A stretch of DNA of 32,880 bases from Plantago elongata (GCA_036897095.1 JAYMSP010001375.1:1-32880), one strand, 5' to 3'. Shown: positions 9,936 through 21,590, numbered from the stretch's first letter. A program made the numbers and translations. Notes: generated from the letters alone by a model not told the origin.

Positions 9936-10960
9936 TTAAGGAGGTTTGTGGGAACCCGCATACAAAAGGTAACGAGATAGAATTACATGCCAAATTACTA
10001 CAAAACAACTACTAACTACACAAGATCCATCATGGGAAAGGAGGCAAAGTGCAATCTTCCAAATCTTGCTCCAAAAGGCCATCTTCATTTGCAAGCAAAC
10101 ATGATTATAGATCGGCGCCATGTTCTTCATACGAGTACCATGTCTACCTGGGATAGCTTCTTCATGTAGTACTAGAGTTCCAAATGCAGTCGTGTATAAA
10201 ATCACCATGAGACCTATACACCATAAGGATCTCAAAATGCCACTGCTTTCCCATTGACCAACCACATCGATCCTTCCTAGAATCTCCAAAAAATGCCTGC
10301 CATTTCTAACCATCCTATACAAAACAATCTGACTAGAAACAACCTGCCAACCCTTGCTTAAAAGCCCCATATACAAAACATTCATGGTTATATCAATCCT
10401 AGCAAGGGCAGCCAAAATGACATCTACCAAAAACCAACCTATACTATCAAAGATCTTCCCATTACAATCCAAATAGTTACTAAAAGTCCCCATATTAGTG
10501 CACACCACATAAACCATTTTTATATAACTACAGTCCATCACCCAACCAAAAAAGAGCCATTACACAATAATCTGAAGCATACTCACATAAAAACCATCCA
10601 AAAATCAGTGTGTGCAATGCATACAATAGATAAGTGTGGGGACAGAGAAAGCAGATACATAGAAGACAAGAAAAAGGGGGATTGAAAACTAGTGAGTAAT
10701 GAGGGAGAGATACCCATCCAGAACAAGGCAACCATAACCACCTGTTGACAGAAGGAAAAAAAATATCCAAATATAAAGATCCATGCATGCAGAACAAAAG
10801 CAGAAAGGGCTAAGTAATGTCTCCAAATTACTAGCCCTAGCAAATAAATAGATATGCCCCAACCCTTGCCAATCCCCCACCAAATAGGAAATTTCCAATA
10901 AACAATAATGCCATAAGACCATAACAGATACAACCAAAAAAATACTCCCCAGTGTTGAGT
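9936..10960 (-). other. Unassigned repeat-like region with open frames on the minus strand
   Basis: The minus strand has a 201-codon open frame (9,936-10,541) and overlapping frames up to 10,937. They are rich in Trp, Leu and Cys and match no family I know. The region lies downstream of the LINE RNase H remnant in the same orientation, so it could be a long LINE 3' untranslated tail or a separate insertion. Tracts of T7 or so at 10,967-11,030 separate it from the LINE. I do not call a protein here. Confidence 0.3.
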
Positions 10961-11124
10961 ATTACTCTTTTTTTCTTCAGACCAAATTATTTTTTTAAAG
11001 CATAACTTTTTTTAACCCCTTTTTTCTTTTTTTCCTGGAAAGTAACTACAGATCATGTTCTGTTTATGGAGCTTTTGCCTTTTTTTCCTAGGTTAATGGC
11101 TTCTTTCAGATAAAAAAAAAATCT

Positions 11125-12480
11125 TTTCTTTTTTTCCATTGGGATTTCTACTACACATTCAATCTCATTTGCCACCACCACTGAAATACAGAGCAACATA
11201 CATCATTATATACAAGAAGGAGAAGTCATCAGGTAAGGAATACCTGACTTATCTGAATATGCCATCTTTCTGACAGGCAAAGGTATCTCTGTAGGGTCTA
11301 GTTCTCTAGTTGTTTGATCTGCTAAAGAAGTAGTGGCCAGCCAATTTGCAGAAGCATTACCTTCCCTATAAGTATGTTGAGAAACTACTCTCTTATCTAT
11401 ACATAGAGCTTTAATTTTAGAGAGGAGGATACAACATTTCCAGTTCCATTGTCTAGATTCTCTACCTATCATAGACAGTGCTACCTCAGAATCAGAAGAC
11501 ACCATTACATTCAAATGTCCTAATCTATTACAAATGTTCAAATCCATCCAAATCCCCAATAACTCAGAGTAGATCACATAAGAAATCCCCAGAAAGGTAA
11601 ATATTTTCCTCACCAGCACAACATTGACACTTAGACACCAACTGAATACCCTTTCTTTGTAAAATCAAATCCACTAGTTCCCACCCATTTAAAAGCTTCC
11701 AGCAAAAAAATAAATATTTTACGAGGAATTCTATCATGCCAAATCAGCCTAAAAGTTTTCCTAACTGGGTTCCTCTTTCTAATAACAATCCAGGCAGACT
11801 TAGAAGAAAACAGACCAATGGAAGAAGGTTTCACAGGGGCTTAGCATATTTTTCTATGTCAAAAGGAGAGGTGTACAAATTCATGGCAACATTAAGAGGC
11901 AAATTAGAAACTAGTTTAGACCAATGCCAAGAATTGTCAAAACCATATTCAGAAACTTCTTCTTTAGAGTTAATGGGAGAAAGGGCTAAAAGAGAAAGAG
12001 TACTTAAAATAGACCAATTATCATACCAAAAAATACAATTTTCCTTTTCCTCCTATCCAAAACATGTTAAGATCGGTCACCTCTTTTACAGTCACCTCTT
12101 TTACTACAAACATTCTTTTCCAGGTTATAGAGTCTGCAGAATGCATAACAACCTGATTAGGGATAACTTTGTTGTAGTATTTAATGAACATACATCTAGT
12201 CCAAAGAGAAGACTGCTCTCTGAATCTATACCATAACTTTATAGAGAAAGTTTGGCATAAGTATTAAGGCATCTAATACGAATGCCTCCCTCTTCACAAG
12301 GAAAGGATATGGGTTTCCAGGAAGACCAACGTAACTTCTTTCTCAACATCAGTGGTGCCCCAAAGAAACCTAGAAATGAGTCTATCAATTAAATTCAGAA
12401 CATCTTGGGGAGGGGACATGACTTGGTAAGGTAAATGGGAATAGAAGCCAAGATACTTCTAATGAGGAGAAATCATAGAG
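11125..12480 (-). mobile_element. LINE remnant 1 (C-terminal reverse transcriptase, zinc-binding region, RNase H)
   Basis: Decayed plant L1-type non-LTR element on the minus strand. In order it shows the end of the reverse transcriptase region (about 12,410-12,250; VLNLIDRLISRFLWG, then CEEGGIRIRCLNTYAKLSL), the zf-RVT-like segment (11,834-11,631; SAWIVIRKRNP..IWHDRIPRKIFIFL) and an RNase H domain of the RVT_3 type (11,619-11,206; VSSDSEVALSMI and HTYREGNASANWLA). Frameshifts and stops split these parts, so it is dead. The catalytic reverse transcriptase core and ORF1 are absent, meaning 5' truncation just before the LIM pseudogene. The 3' end is uncertain: an A-rich stretch on the minus strand at about 11,125-11,140 is one candidate. 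Confidence 0.75.
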
Positions 12481-12572
12481 TGAAGTTGAGTATCAAAGGC
12501 AGTGAAATAGAACAATAAGGACAACAACTACTTGTTTTTGTTTCTTGTTCTCTTTCTCACATTTTGATATAT

Positions 12573-13570
12573 ATGGCATTTGCAGGTACAACTCAGAAAT
12601 GCACTGCTCGCACGAAGATTGTCTATCTTGTCGACAGGCTAGCTGCTGATAATCGTGTTTTTCATAAGGCCTGCTTCCGCTGCCACCGCTCCAATGGAAC
12701 TTCAAGGTAATTAGCGCGCATGGTTCCTGACATGCAATCAAGAAACTAAATGATTGAATTCGTGCAATCTAACATGCGTTCCCTCATTCAGCTAGCAAAC
12801 TTCAATTCGTTCGAAGGAGTTCTGTATTGCAGGCCTCACTATGATCAGCTCTTCAAGAGAACTGGCAGCCTTGATAAAAGCATCGAAGGTAAGTATACTA
12901 ACACAGGCAGGCAGACAGACTGTCATATTTCTTTTAAATGTTCGTTAAACGTTAATTTTCTAGAATCTGATACAGGAACACCAAATATCTTGAGACCAGA
13001 AAGGACATCAGAAAATGAGGTAATTATTATGTTACTACTGCTGTCCTTACACTGATTTTGATCTTTCTGTATGTATACATGTAGCCATTTAAGAAACTTG
13101 ACTTACTACTGATGTCCTTACACTGATTTTGATCTTTCTGTATGTATACATGTAGCCATTTAAGAAACTTGACTTGTTGCAGATTGAACAGAATGTTGTC
13201 AAGGTTTTGGACATGTTTGGAGGTACCAGAGACAAATGTGTAGGGTGTAATAAAACAGTTTATCCAATTGAGAAGGTAAATCAAAAAATCACTTGACAAA
13301 TACATAGTTTGACGTCTACTCATTAAATATGTAACTGCTCGTGTGAGCTGTGATTGTATTCACGGGTTTCTGTGACGGAATAGCATACCATAGAAGCTGT
13401 TTCAAATGCAGTCACGGAGGGTGACCCATTAGCCCATCGAACTACATTGCACACGAAGGTGTACTCTACTGCAAGCACCACCATATCCAGCTTTTCAAGA
13501 CCAAAGGGAATTACAGTCGTCTCGAGATCGAACTGGAAAAGGAGCAACTCCCAATTTCAGTTGAAATAGT
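12573..13570 (+). pseudogene. WLIM1-type LIM-domain protein, duplicated pseudogene
   Basis: Plant two-LIM-domain proteins of the WLIM1 group bind and bundle actin filaments. This copy keeps the gene's exon layout: exon 1 12,573-12,706 (MAFAGTTQKC), exon 2 12,792-12,888 (NFNSFEGVLYCRPHYDQLFK), exon 3 12,976-13,019, exon 4 13,183-13,275 (MFGGTRDKCVGCNKTVYPIEK), exon 5 from about 13,366 (SPSNYIAHEGVLYC). It is broken in several ways. The second zinc cysteine of LIM1 is Arg (KCTAR), and a later one is Ser (CHRSN). A 1-bp loss at the end of exon 1 puts a stop at the start of exon 2. The exon 5 acceptor appears to be GG instead of AG. A 1-bp loss near 13,374 shifts the frame. The cysteine of HGGC is a TGA stop. 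Introns are retained, so it came from DNA duplication, not retrocopying. The 3' limit is approximate. Confidence 0.85.
13032..13173 (+). repeat. 71-bp tandem duplication in LIM pseudogene intron 3
   Basis: Two adjacent 71-bp copies (13,032-13,102 and 13,103-13,173) differ at one visible base (CTGCTG against CTGATG). The second copy runs to within 10 bp of exon 4. The near identity marks this as much younger than the exon damage. Confidence 0.9.
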
Positions 13571-14256
13571 TGTTAAATCTTGCACAGAATGTTTCCACTG
13601 GTTTTATGTGTATGTAATCAGCATATCATTTTTAGCATAACACAGTTTCATAATATAAAGTTACAAGTTTTTGTAGTATCTTCTTCTGTTGTGAAACTGG
13701 GAATGATTCAATAACTCTGTAAGATCTGATTTTGCTTCCTTCTAATGTATATTTTTTTGTTTGAGCAATGTATTTTGGATTTTGGTTAGTACCAAAACGA
13801 ATGGCCTCTTCTAGTCATGCTGGTGAAGTAGAACTAAAAATAGATTTGTGTGGAACTTTTCACCAATCACCAGTAGTAGTAATTTGCGGTGAAAGACAGC
13901 ATGGAAATTCAAAATGGGACTCTCAGGTTGACTACTCCGCAACAATCACTACGATGTTGAGCCTAAGGACCCCAAGACACCATGATGTTGGCCGGGGAAC
14001 ATAAAAAACATCAACAGAAAATCGAAAAGTAAATTCATTTGAATTTAGCAGGATCTGCAAACAATCTTTCATGATGATAACTTGGATAGAACTGTGCAGT
14101 ATATAAACCGAGGTGCACAACACTGCAACAATCGGGGACTCATATAACCAAACCAATTTCTCTTTTGGGTAATCTAGCACCTAAGCTGAAGTATCTTTAC
14201 ATGTTTACAATATCTATCAATGTCATGTATATGAATTGTCATTAGGTAGATGGCCT
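13571..14256. other. Spacer between the LIM pseudogene and the coiled-coil gene
   Basis: No gene is recognised. A 78-codon plus-strand frame (13,768-14,004) and an overlapping minus-strand frame show no known motif. The right part is presumably the 3' untranslated region of the coiled-coil gene, which ends at 14,257 on the minus strand. Confidence 0.5.
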
Positions 14257-17200
14257 TTACTCCCCACCGCCTTGTTTGCTGTGAGAGACTTGGTCCTTGA
14301 GGACCAGAGCAGCAAACATCAAAAGCTCCACCATCTCAAGTCCAGCAGCCGAAACAAAATCGACTTTCTCAGAGTATGATCCATCATAATCGGCTGACCA
14401 ACTAACAGGAAGAGAGCTGCTAAGTGCCGTCTTAAAAAGACTTGTTTCACCAACAATTTGATCCAGATCTTCAAGAATGCCACTTTTAGTACTTTCAGCA
14501 GTGGATGAATCTTTTAGCTGTCAAACCATTTTAACAGGATAACAAGGTCATTATGGACAAGATACAAAATAAAACAATTAGATGACTCTGCACCTTGCAC
14601 GTGAAAAAAGTGCATTACTGCATGAAAATTATTGCAGCCCACTCCAATCTAGTATAATTGAACATTGCGGTGCTTGTCAATTAAATGGAATTGTTCGTAC
14701 TTCACAACAGAATTTCTAACCTTAAAAAGAGAACTCCTGAGTCTTCTAACTGAAGAAAGTAGATGCTCCATGCTATCAAGGCTCTCCTTGAGAGTTGCAT
14801 TTTCAATCCTCATCCTGTAGAAAGTGAAGAACTTTTAAGATTATAATTTTCTTTCGCTTCTTGAATATCATGAAACATGCAAGAAAGAATCATAGTATAT
14901 CGCTAGAAACATACAATCAAATAGCAGCAGATAACATGTGGTAAATTGAAAACGTAAAAAATTATAAGATCAGGGACATCTATATTAATGCATCCGTATA
15001 CCTTGCAAAATCCATATGATTATTTGGCTTTTCATAACTTCGATGTGTGTCAGCGTCACCCGAACCTCCAGACCAACGTGTTAAGTAAGATTTCTTGAGG
15101 AAAGTCTTAAATTTCCAATCCTTTTCCTGTAGAATTCTTTGATCTCGAGTCCCACCCAACTGCTTTCCTTGTGATGGGTCCTGACTTTTTTTTTTTTTTT
15201 TCATGTGACAGGGAGTTCATCAATTACAGAATGATTATTAAGTAAGAGAATACCAGGAAAAAAAATGGACAAGGTATGATAATATATATCACGAGATAGA
15301 TTATGACCCAAAGGTTGCAATAAGAATACATTTTAGAAAGAGTTGAAACTGCTGGTGACATGGGCAAAATGAATCAAGTCAACCATACGCAATACACTAT
15401 TGCTGAATACACAACAAATGGAGTCGAAGTAGTGACAGAGATCACATAGAAACCATATTACGAGAGCAGTTTATAGCTTTACATTCTATTCCTTTGGAAA
15501 CTGCTCAAACAGATGAGTGTGTTAACTTGTTGGTTAGTTCCTGAAACCCATTTCACCTATATAATTATTATGCTACTTCTAAATGGTTTAATGCATAATA
15601 GGCATGGTCATTGAGGAAGTTTTCACACTCAACACAAGAACCAAAAATATCATTTACAAGTAACTAGCAGAGCAAAGTTTTTGGCCTTGTCGAGAATGGA
15701 TCACAGCTGTGGCCCGAGTCCTAGATTACGCTTGTTTAACATGGGTTGATTAGCCTGATTTTGTATGTTTAGAGTTGTCCAAGTCATGGAACAGTGTCCT
15801 AGAACTTAATTACATGTACCACTAGAAATCTTCGGGATAGCTTGAGTTTATCTATCCCTTCATATATATGTCTCGAGCGAATTGATATTTGTAGTATTAG
15901 GGTATCCCCTCTTACCATGTACATTTACTTGGCTTCAATGATTTTTATATCCCCTCTTATAGAGTTACTACTGTTCAGAAAGAAAAAAATTACTTACTCT
16001 TGCAGTATATATAGATCCTGCTTTAGTTGTGCCAACTCCATGAGAGCTCTAACCTTCTCACTAGTAACCTAAATTAAGAAAAGAAATGTTATGTAAGTTA
16101 GCTAATTATACCATGAGCTAAACATCTTCCAGGAATAATGATATCTATAAAAAATATTAACTGTTTTCCATCACATGTACATTTTAGAAAATGGATTGCA
16201 AAAAAAAAAAAAACTCCTATAGGGAACATCAAGCACTCAATCGTGCAAGGCAATCCAAAATGTTGGTATTCATCCCATTCCAAAACTTGCATAATTGCAT
16301 GTCAAGCGAGATAGTAGTTCTAGACTTCTAAATGGGTGGTAGGCTTCAACCCTAACTGTAGATGCACAAATCCTGACAGGTCATATACATTAAGTTGTCA
16401 ATGGATACTCTACCCTACCCTACATCTAAATGTACCCAGAAAAATATTACGGGTACAGGTTGAGTTCTAGTTTAGGGTTATCAATCGCTGTTGCAAAAAT
16501 CAAAATTCAAGGGTTATGTCGGGGCAGATTTTTTGGCAGGTAGGGACCGGATAATGTCGGGTTGTCGGGTCGGGTACATAACCGAAACTCACAATTTTGT
16601 TTGGGTATTGAATAGGTTCAGGCGGGGTTAGATCTGGTGAAATTCTACATATAATTGTCTTGTATGTCTAGAGTTGGAGAGTCCAGGTACAAAAACATAA
16701 TAGATGCCTATGTTGGAGATTCAGGTACAAAAAATTACCTGCAGCAAGTTTCTCTGAAGCTCCTCAATTTTTTTCTGTAGAGCTGCATTTACATTCCTCT
16801 CTAAATAATGTCTTTCATCTTGTTGGGACATGAGTAGTAATGCTGAGACCTAAATCAAGAAATCATTAGCAAAGATAAACGCTAACTGCAAACTTAAGGT
16901 AGAGGGTCCCCAAGGCAACCTTTTCTTGCAATGCCTGAGCAAGGGCTTCAGACGTATCATCAGTTCCAGGAGGTGCTGCCAATCCAAGGTCATTACTCTG
17001 AAACACGATATGGAAATAACATTATGCAATTATTCTTAACTGCAAAATTAAGGTAGAGGTTCCACAGGTCAACCTTTTCTTGCAGTGCATGAGCGTGGGC
17101 TTCAGGGGTATCATCAGTTCCAGGAGAGGCTGCCAATCCAGGACCATCACTCTGCAACACAATATGGAAATAACATTAAGCAATTATTCTAAATTGCGAA

Positions 17201-20200
17201 ATCCAGGTAGAGGATCCACAAGGCAACCTTTTCTTGCAGTGAATGAGCGTGGGCTTCAGAGGTATTATCAGTTCGAGGAGGAGCTGCTGATAGAGAATCA
17301 TTACTCTGAGACACGATCAGGAAATAACATTAGCCTTCATGTTAAACTGCAAAATCAAGGTAGAGGGTCCACAAGCCGACCTTTTCTTGCAATGCCTGAG
17401 CAACGGCTTCAGAAGTATCAACAGTTCCGGGAGGATCTGGCAACCCAGGATCCTTACTCTGAAAAATGGGAAGAACACAACTGTTAGTATTATAAAAGTC
17501 GGACCTTAAAGTTCTTGACTAGAAACCAATGCAAAGTATTAAAAAATAAAGCCTACACACTATCTATTTTATGCAAGAACATGCATTTATAAGGTCATCT
17601 GGCATCCCGCATAACAAACAAGTACGACACTTAGCTCATTTATCATTATGAATAACAGAAAACTTATACTAAAAGCAGGAGTCAACATACTTGAAAGGTG
17701 CAGTAGGGCACGCGCTAATAATCATTATACAAAAACCAAGGTCCGCGCAACATATATTAGTTCATGCTAGCATTAGAGAATACCAACACAGAAGTTCTTA
17801 TTTGGAACTAATTAAATAATTGACATAGTAATATCATACTTTGGAGTTTGAGCATGGAGCCAAATCAACATTGACATGCACATCTCTGCATTCGCTCTCT
17901 TGTAATTCGGTATCTTGCATGGGAGATGATTCTGATATTTGTTCTCTACTAAGTTCAAGCTGCCTGATCTTCTCAACAACTAAATCAACAATAGATTGTA
18001 GCTCTGAGTAGCCCTCATCAAGTAAGTTCACAATATCCTTTCTGTACTGAAAATGGAGATGAAGTAAAGGTGATATCTGCTGCTTTATTTTGTCCACTGA
18101 AAGAATCTGCAGAACAATGTGCTTCAGTTAGTACCAAATTGACTGATTTCACATATCCAGGAAGAAATAAGATTTACTTTCTCTTTCTCTAGCGCACGAA
18201 CTTTCTTCTTCAAATGGGATTCGATTTCCAGTCCCTAGTCACCAAAGAAAGATTAGGCAACAATACAATGAAGTACCTATAAAAACCTATTGAATGGAAA
18301 GAAAACAGTGAGCTCACCATATGAAGCTTGTTTTGCACATTATCGATACGCCTCCTCAAAGTCTCCACTTCTGCTTCCAGGGAACTCTGTCTAAAGAGAA
18401 GTTTATCTATTTAATTATTTAAAAAAAGGAAAGGTATTGGAGCATTTTGTTGAATATAGTGTTGATCTGCAACAATCTAAGTGACCTTCCACAATTTTTA
18501 TGTTCCGAACAAAAGAAAAAAAAGGAAGTACAATGAACAATGGCACAACGAGAACAGTATTCAGATCCAGGATAAGTTCAAGAGAGTATACCCCATGGAC
18601 AAGCAAACTGAAATACATAGCATGATATTATTCATGCCCTTGCTAATAGATAGAATATAACTAGATTATTATCAGAACATACAATATAATTGGAGGTGGA
18701 AGTATCCTCGTCATCTTGAAACCTCCACAATTCATCTGAATCATCTAAAAGATATTCGCATTGCTCTTCCCAGCTTGCATCAGTACTATTCTCCATAGAA
18801 CCTTGTCTAATATTGTAAAATTTATCAACGACCTACAATCATCAAAGAATATGTTTTATATAAAAAAAAAATAAAGAGCTGTGATCAATATTTGAATCAA
18901 CCATTTGCAATGAAATTGAAGGGAAGCAACATAAAATGAACAGCATGTCTGTGTGATACCAAAGCTTTTCGAAAAGAGAGTTACTAGTGATTTTCCTAAA
19001 GCTATTGCTATCAAACTTTGTGGGAAATTTTACGAGTTACAAATTTACCATTATATATATGATTAACCAAAATTTATTAAACATAATAGTCATACTATCA
19101 TGTATCTGTAAATTGTTAACATTACATAGCAGGCATAAATAAGAGAGCATTTTCCCGAATCCAAATTTACACCATAGATAAAGGACGCAATTTTTCCATA
19201 ACAGGCACCATTTCACTCCATACAGCCAAAATAAAATTTGATGCTACCTCCTTGAAAACATCATTCTGTTTTTGAAGATTTTCTAGATCAGCCTGGAGCG
19301 TTCTGGCCAGTTTCTTTTCTTCAAAAAGTTCACAGGTCAGCTCTTCAACCCTGGAGGAATAAACAAACATTTTAACAGATGCATATAACTGCCGAGTAAA
19401 GCACAGTGATACATTCTATGCCAGACAAAACTTCGTTATTACTATACCAGCTATCTAAATATTCTATGGAATACTAACATCGAACAAGATAGATCCAGAA
19501 AGGTGCTTGACATTTTCCATGGAATACTAATACGGGTCCTACTTTAAATTAACTCTAGCTGGTAGGAAGATCCAAGCTCTTATCACAAGGAATATTTGCA
19601 GAATCCAACCCATTTTAAGCATGAAATTCATCTATAATACGTACTAGGCTACTAGATCAGGAGAATTAACTCGAAACATAGTCCTGAGAACTGAAAATGT
19701 AAAATATCTATAGCAGCATTCATATCTAGAGTGGCAATAAAAAGTGGAAAATATACACGGACATACTTCCTCTGAAACTTGTCTAGCTCCTGTGGCATGA
19801 GCTCCTCTTTTTCCTTTGCCTTTTCAGCCTGTCACCACATATCCATAGAAATCAGATTTATATGGACACTTAAATCCTTGTATTTTAGAAGCTAAAGTGG
19901 AAGAGGAAGAATATCCAGAATATGATCTTCCGTGAAGGGTTAGTGTATCCGTCATGCATAGTGGACAAATAAATTATGAACTGAAGCGGGAAAAAGAAAA
20001 ATGGCAAGGACAATTTGAAAGCCTACCTCCATAATAGCATTATCTCTTTCAGCAAAAGCAGTAGCTACGCAGCCTTGGAAATACTTAAGCTGCTTCTCCG
20101 CTTCAGTATTCTAGAAAGAAAGAAAAAGCACTCAATTGACCTGCAAATTTGTAAAGAATAACTACAGTAAGAAACACACATGACCAGGAGACATACCTTG

Positions 20201-21588
20201 GAAACTTCCGTGCTGAGTAGATCTGCCAGGTGACTCTGAAAGAAACGAAAATAATGTGTTAGATTGGATTTCACATATCTACAATGATGCATTTGACACA
20301 AAGCATGAAGCCAAGCTCACTTTGATGCGATAGGCCTCGGATAGCTCCTCTTGAATATTTTGATTATCCCTTGTGCAAGTAGCCAACTCCTTTTTTAAGT
20401 TCTCAACCTCCTGCTCTAATGCAGCCATTCTAATTTGAGAAAACCAAAAAATCCCATTAATTGTGATGAAAATGGAGCATTTTTTCTGTACCTTCTTGCC
20501 CAAGGATCAAAATGCAATATCTAATTATTCATAAGATGTCAGAGCAAAACATTTTCTTTACCTCTGAAAATGCCATCGAGTAGCCACTCCCAGATAGGCA
20601 GGTCCAGCTTGCTGCATGCATAAATGTTCAATATCCTTATGCAGGTCATCACGTTCTGCAGAAAGGATCAGTAACACACCAGATAAGTAACAAAAAAAGA
20701 ATCTACAAACACTGTGATTCCATCTTACGTTGAAACTAAAAAAAAATTGAATGCACTAACAATCCACCAACTCACATAATCAACCTGCCAACACAAAACT
20801 AAGATAACTCAACCAGTCAAACTTTTAGGGAGTGATTGAGTTGTGTAAAATTTAGGTGTTTTCAACCCGGTTTCTGAGTTGAAATCCTATACCAATCACT
20901 CCCATAATGTCCTCTGCCTGACCCAACTCTTCAATTTTCGTTAGTGATTGCTCGAACACTAACTCCCTTATTCTGTGGCAAAACCTCTCAAGTTTTCCAG
21001 TTCATTCACATGGGATATACTACTAGTTTCCCAAGATTGGACATGAGGAATAAATAATAATCACACATAAAACTTATAGAAGAAAGACCAGTTTAACATA
21101 ATCAAGAATCTCAAGAAGGTAAGTTGGTGACTTGTAGGTCACACAGAAATGCAGGTCCTCCATACCAAATCTCCTGGAGCTAGGTGAACACCACACTAAA
21201 CGCACATCTTACTAGCAGTCTAGAATCATGAAACAGTTGACACACTAAAGTAAAAATTAACCGCACTAGTCCAAGTGAGCTAAGCTCATTTTCCTAAGAA
21301 ACTCAGAGACAGGTGTACCCTTTTCCTCTATCTATCATCATTTCGCTCGTCTTGCCAGATTTGTCAACATAGAACCTAGTTCATTTTCTTGTAGTCTATT
21401 TTCTACAATTCAGACTGCACACAGAACAATTATCTATCCAAAAAGTAAAGTCTCACATCACATCCACCTCCCAATCATTGTCTACATCAACTGAACCAAA
21501 TAAAAAGTCAAGAAGAAGAATGGTTACCACGCTCCAACTGTTGAACACGAGCAATTAGAGAGTCTTTGTCCATGTCGCTTTGATCCAT
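14257..21588 (-). CDS. Plant coiled-coil protein, 20 coding exons, 708 residues, function unknown
   Basis: All exons join in frame. Exons in order: 21588-21528, 20655-20562, 20429-20321, 20235-20197, 20110-20027, 19828-19767, 19350-19248, 18832-18683, 18386-18318, 18234-18178, 18106-17840, 17458-17381, 17305-17228, 17151-17074, 16997-16920, 16849-16739, 16068-15998, 15184-15002, 14814-14721, 14517-14257. The product starts MDQSDMDKDSLIARVQQLER and is mostly charged heptad-like coiled coil (for example LEQEVENLKKELA and LEAEVETLRRRI). Residues 366-469 are four 26-residue repeats. A C-terminal conserved block contains FLKKSYLTRWSG, HMDFARMRIENATLKESLDS and ALSSSLPVSWSADYD. It ends VSHSKQGGGE and stops at 14,257-14,259. 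I recall uncharacterised plant homologues with the same blocks and usually one copy of the repeat. There is no signal peptide or membrane segment. A scaffold or tether role is only a guess. The exon 18 acceptor is the least certain join. Confidence 0.85.
15185..15200 (-). other. 16-nt A-tract immediately upstream of an exon
   Basis: On the minus strand the bases before exon 18 read ATG, then 16 A's, then G, and the exon starts TCAGGACCC. The only acceptor that keeps the frame from exon 17 (2 nt carried over) is AAAG|TCAG. A CAG four bases on would shift the frame. An A-run in place of a pyrimidine tract is atypical. Confidence 0.6.
16069..16738 (-). other. 670-bp intron 16 with repeat-like content
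   Basis: Unlike the other introns nearby it is long, with a GC-richer stretch (about 16,400-16,600) holding reiterated GGGTCGGGTA/TACCC motifs. It also has a short imperfect direct repeat, GTTGGAGA.T.CAGGTACAAAAA, near 16,673 and 16,712. This may be a small inserted element. Ends and family are not identifiable by eye. Confidence 0.4.
16920..17458 (-). repeat. Tandem array of four homologous 78-bp exons with 75-76-bp introns
   Basis: Exons at 17,381-17,458, 17,228-17,305, 17,074-17,151 and 16,920-16,997 (minus) are each 78 bp in phase 0. The introns between them are 75, 76 and 76 bp, giving a 153-154-bp period. Each exon starts AGT, ends CTGCAAGAAAAG or TTGCAAGAAAAG, and is followed by GTYGVC. 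Repeat ends are AVAQALQEK, AHAHSLQEK, AHAHALQEK and ALAQALQEK in transcription order. The introns are also alike (the minus-strand form of AAGGTAGAGG recurs next to each donor). The two inner copies share HAH, so they are closest relatives. Confidence 0.92.
20828..20903. mobile_element. Possible 76-bp MITE-like insertion in intron 1
   Basis: Perfect 11-bp inverted ends, GGGAGTGATTG and CAATCACTCCC, bound a 76-bp AT-rich segment in the 872-bp first coding intron. Similar pieces (GTTAGTGATTG, AACTCCC) recur just to the right. I see no clear target-site duplication, so classification as a DNA-transposon derivative is tentative. Confidence 0.4.
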
Positions 21589-21590
21589 AG

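Noticed and set aside
13768-14180. 78- and 82-codon frames between the LIM pseudogene and the coiled-coil gene
   Set aside because: They overlap on opposite strands and show no domain, splice context or similarity I know. Probably 3' UTR or spacer.
15842-16292. Open frames of 76 and 64 codons
   Set aside because: They lie mainly in introns of the coiled-coil gene or antisense to exon 17.
17080-17487. 135-codon plus-strand open frame with internal repeats
   Set aside because: Its repetitiveness is the antisense image of the four duplicated exons and introns. The minus-strand exons have correct splice sites and family similarity.
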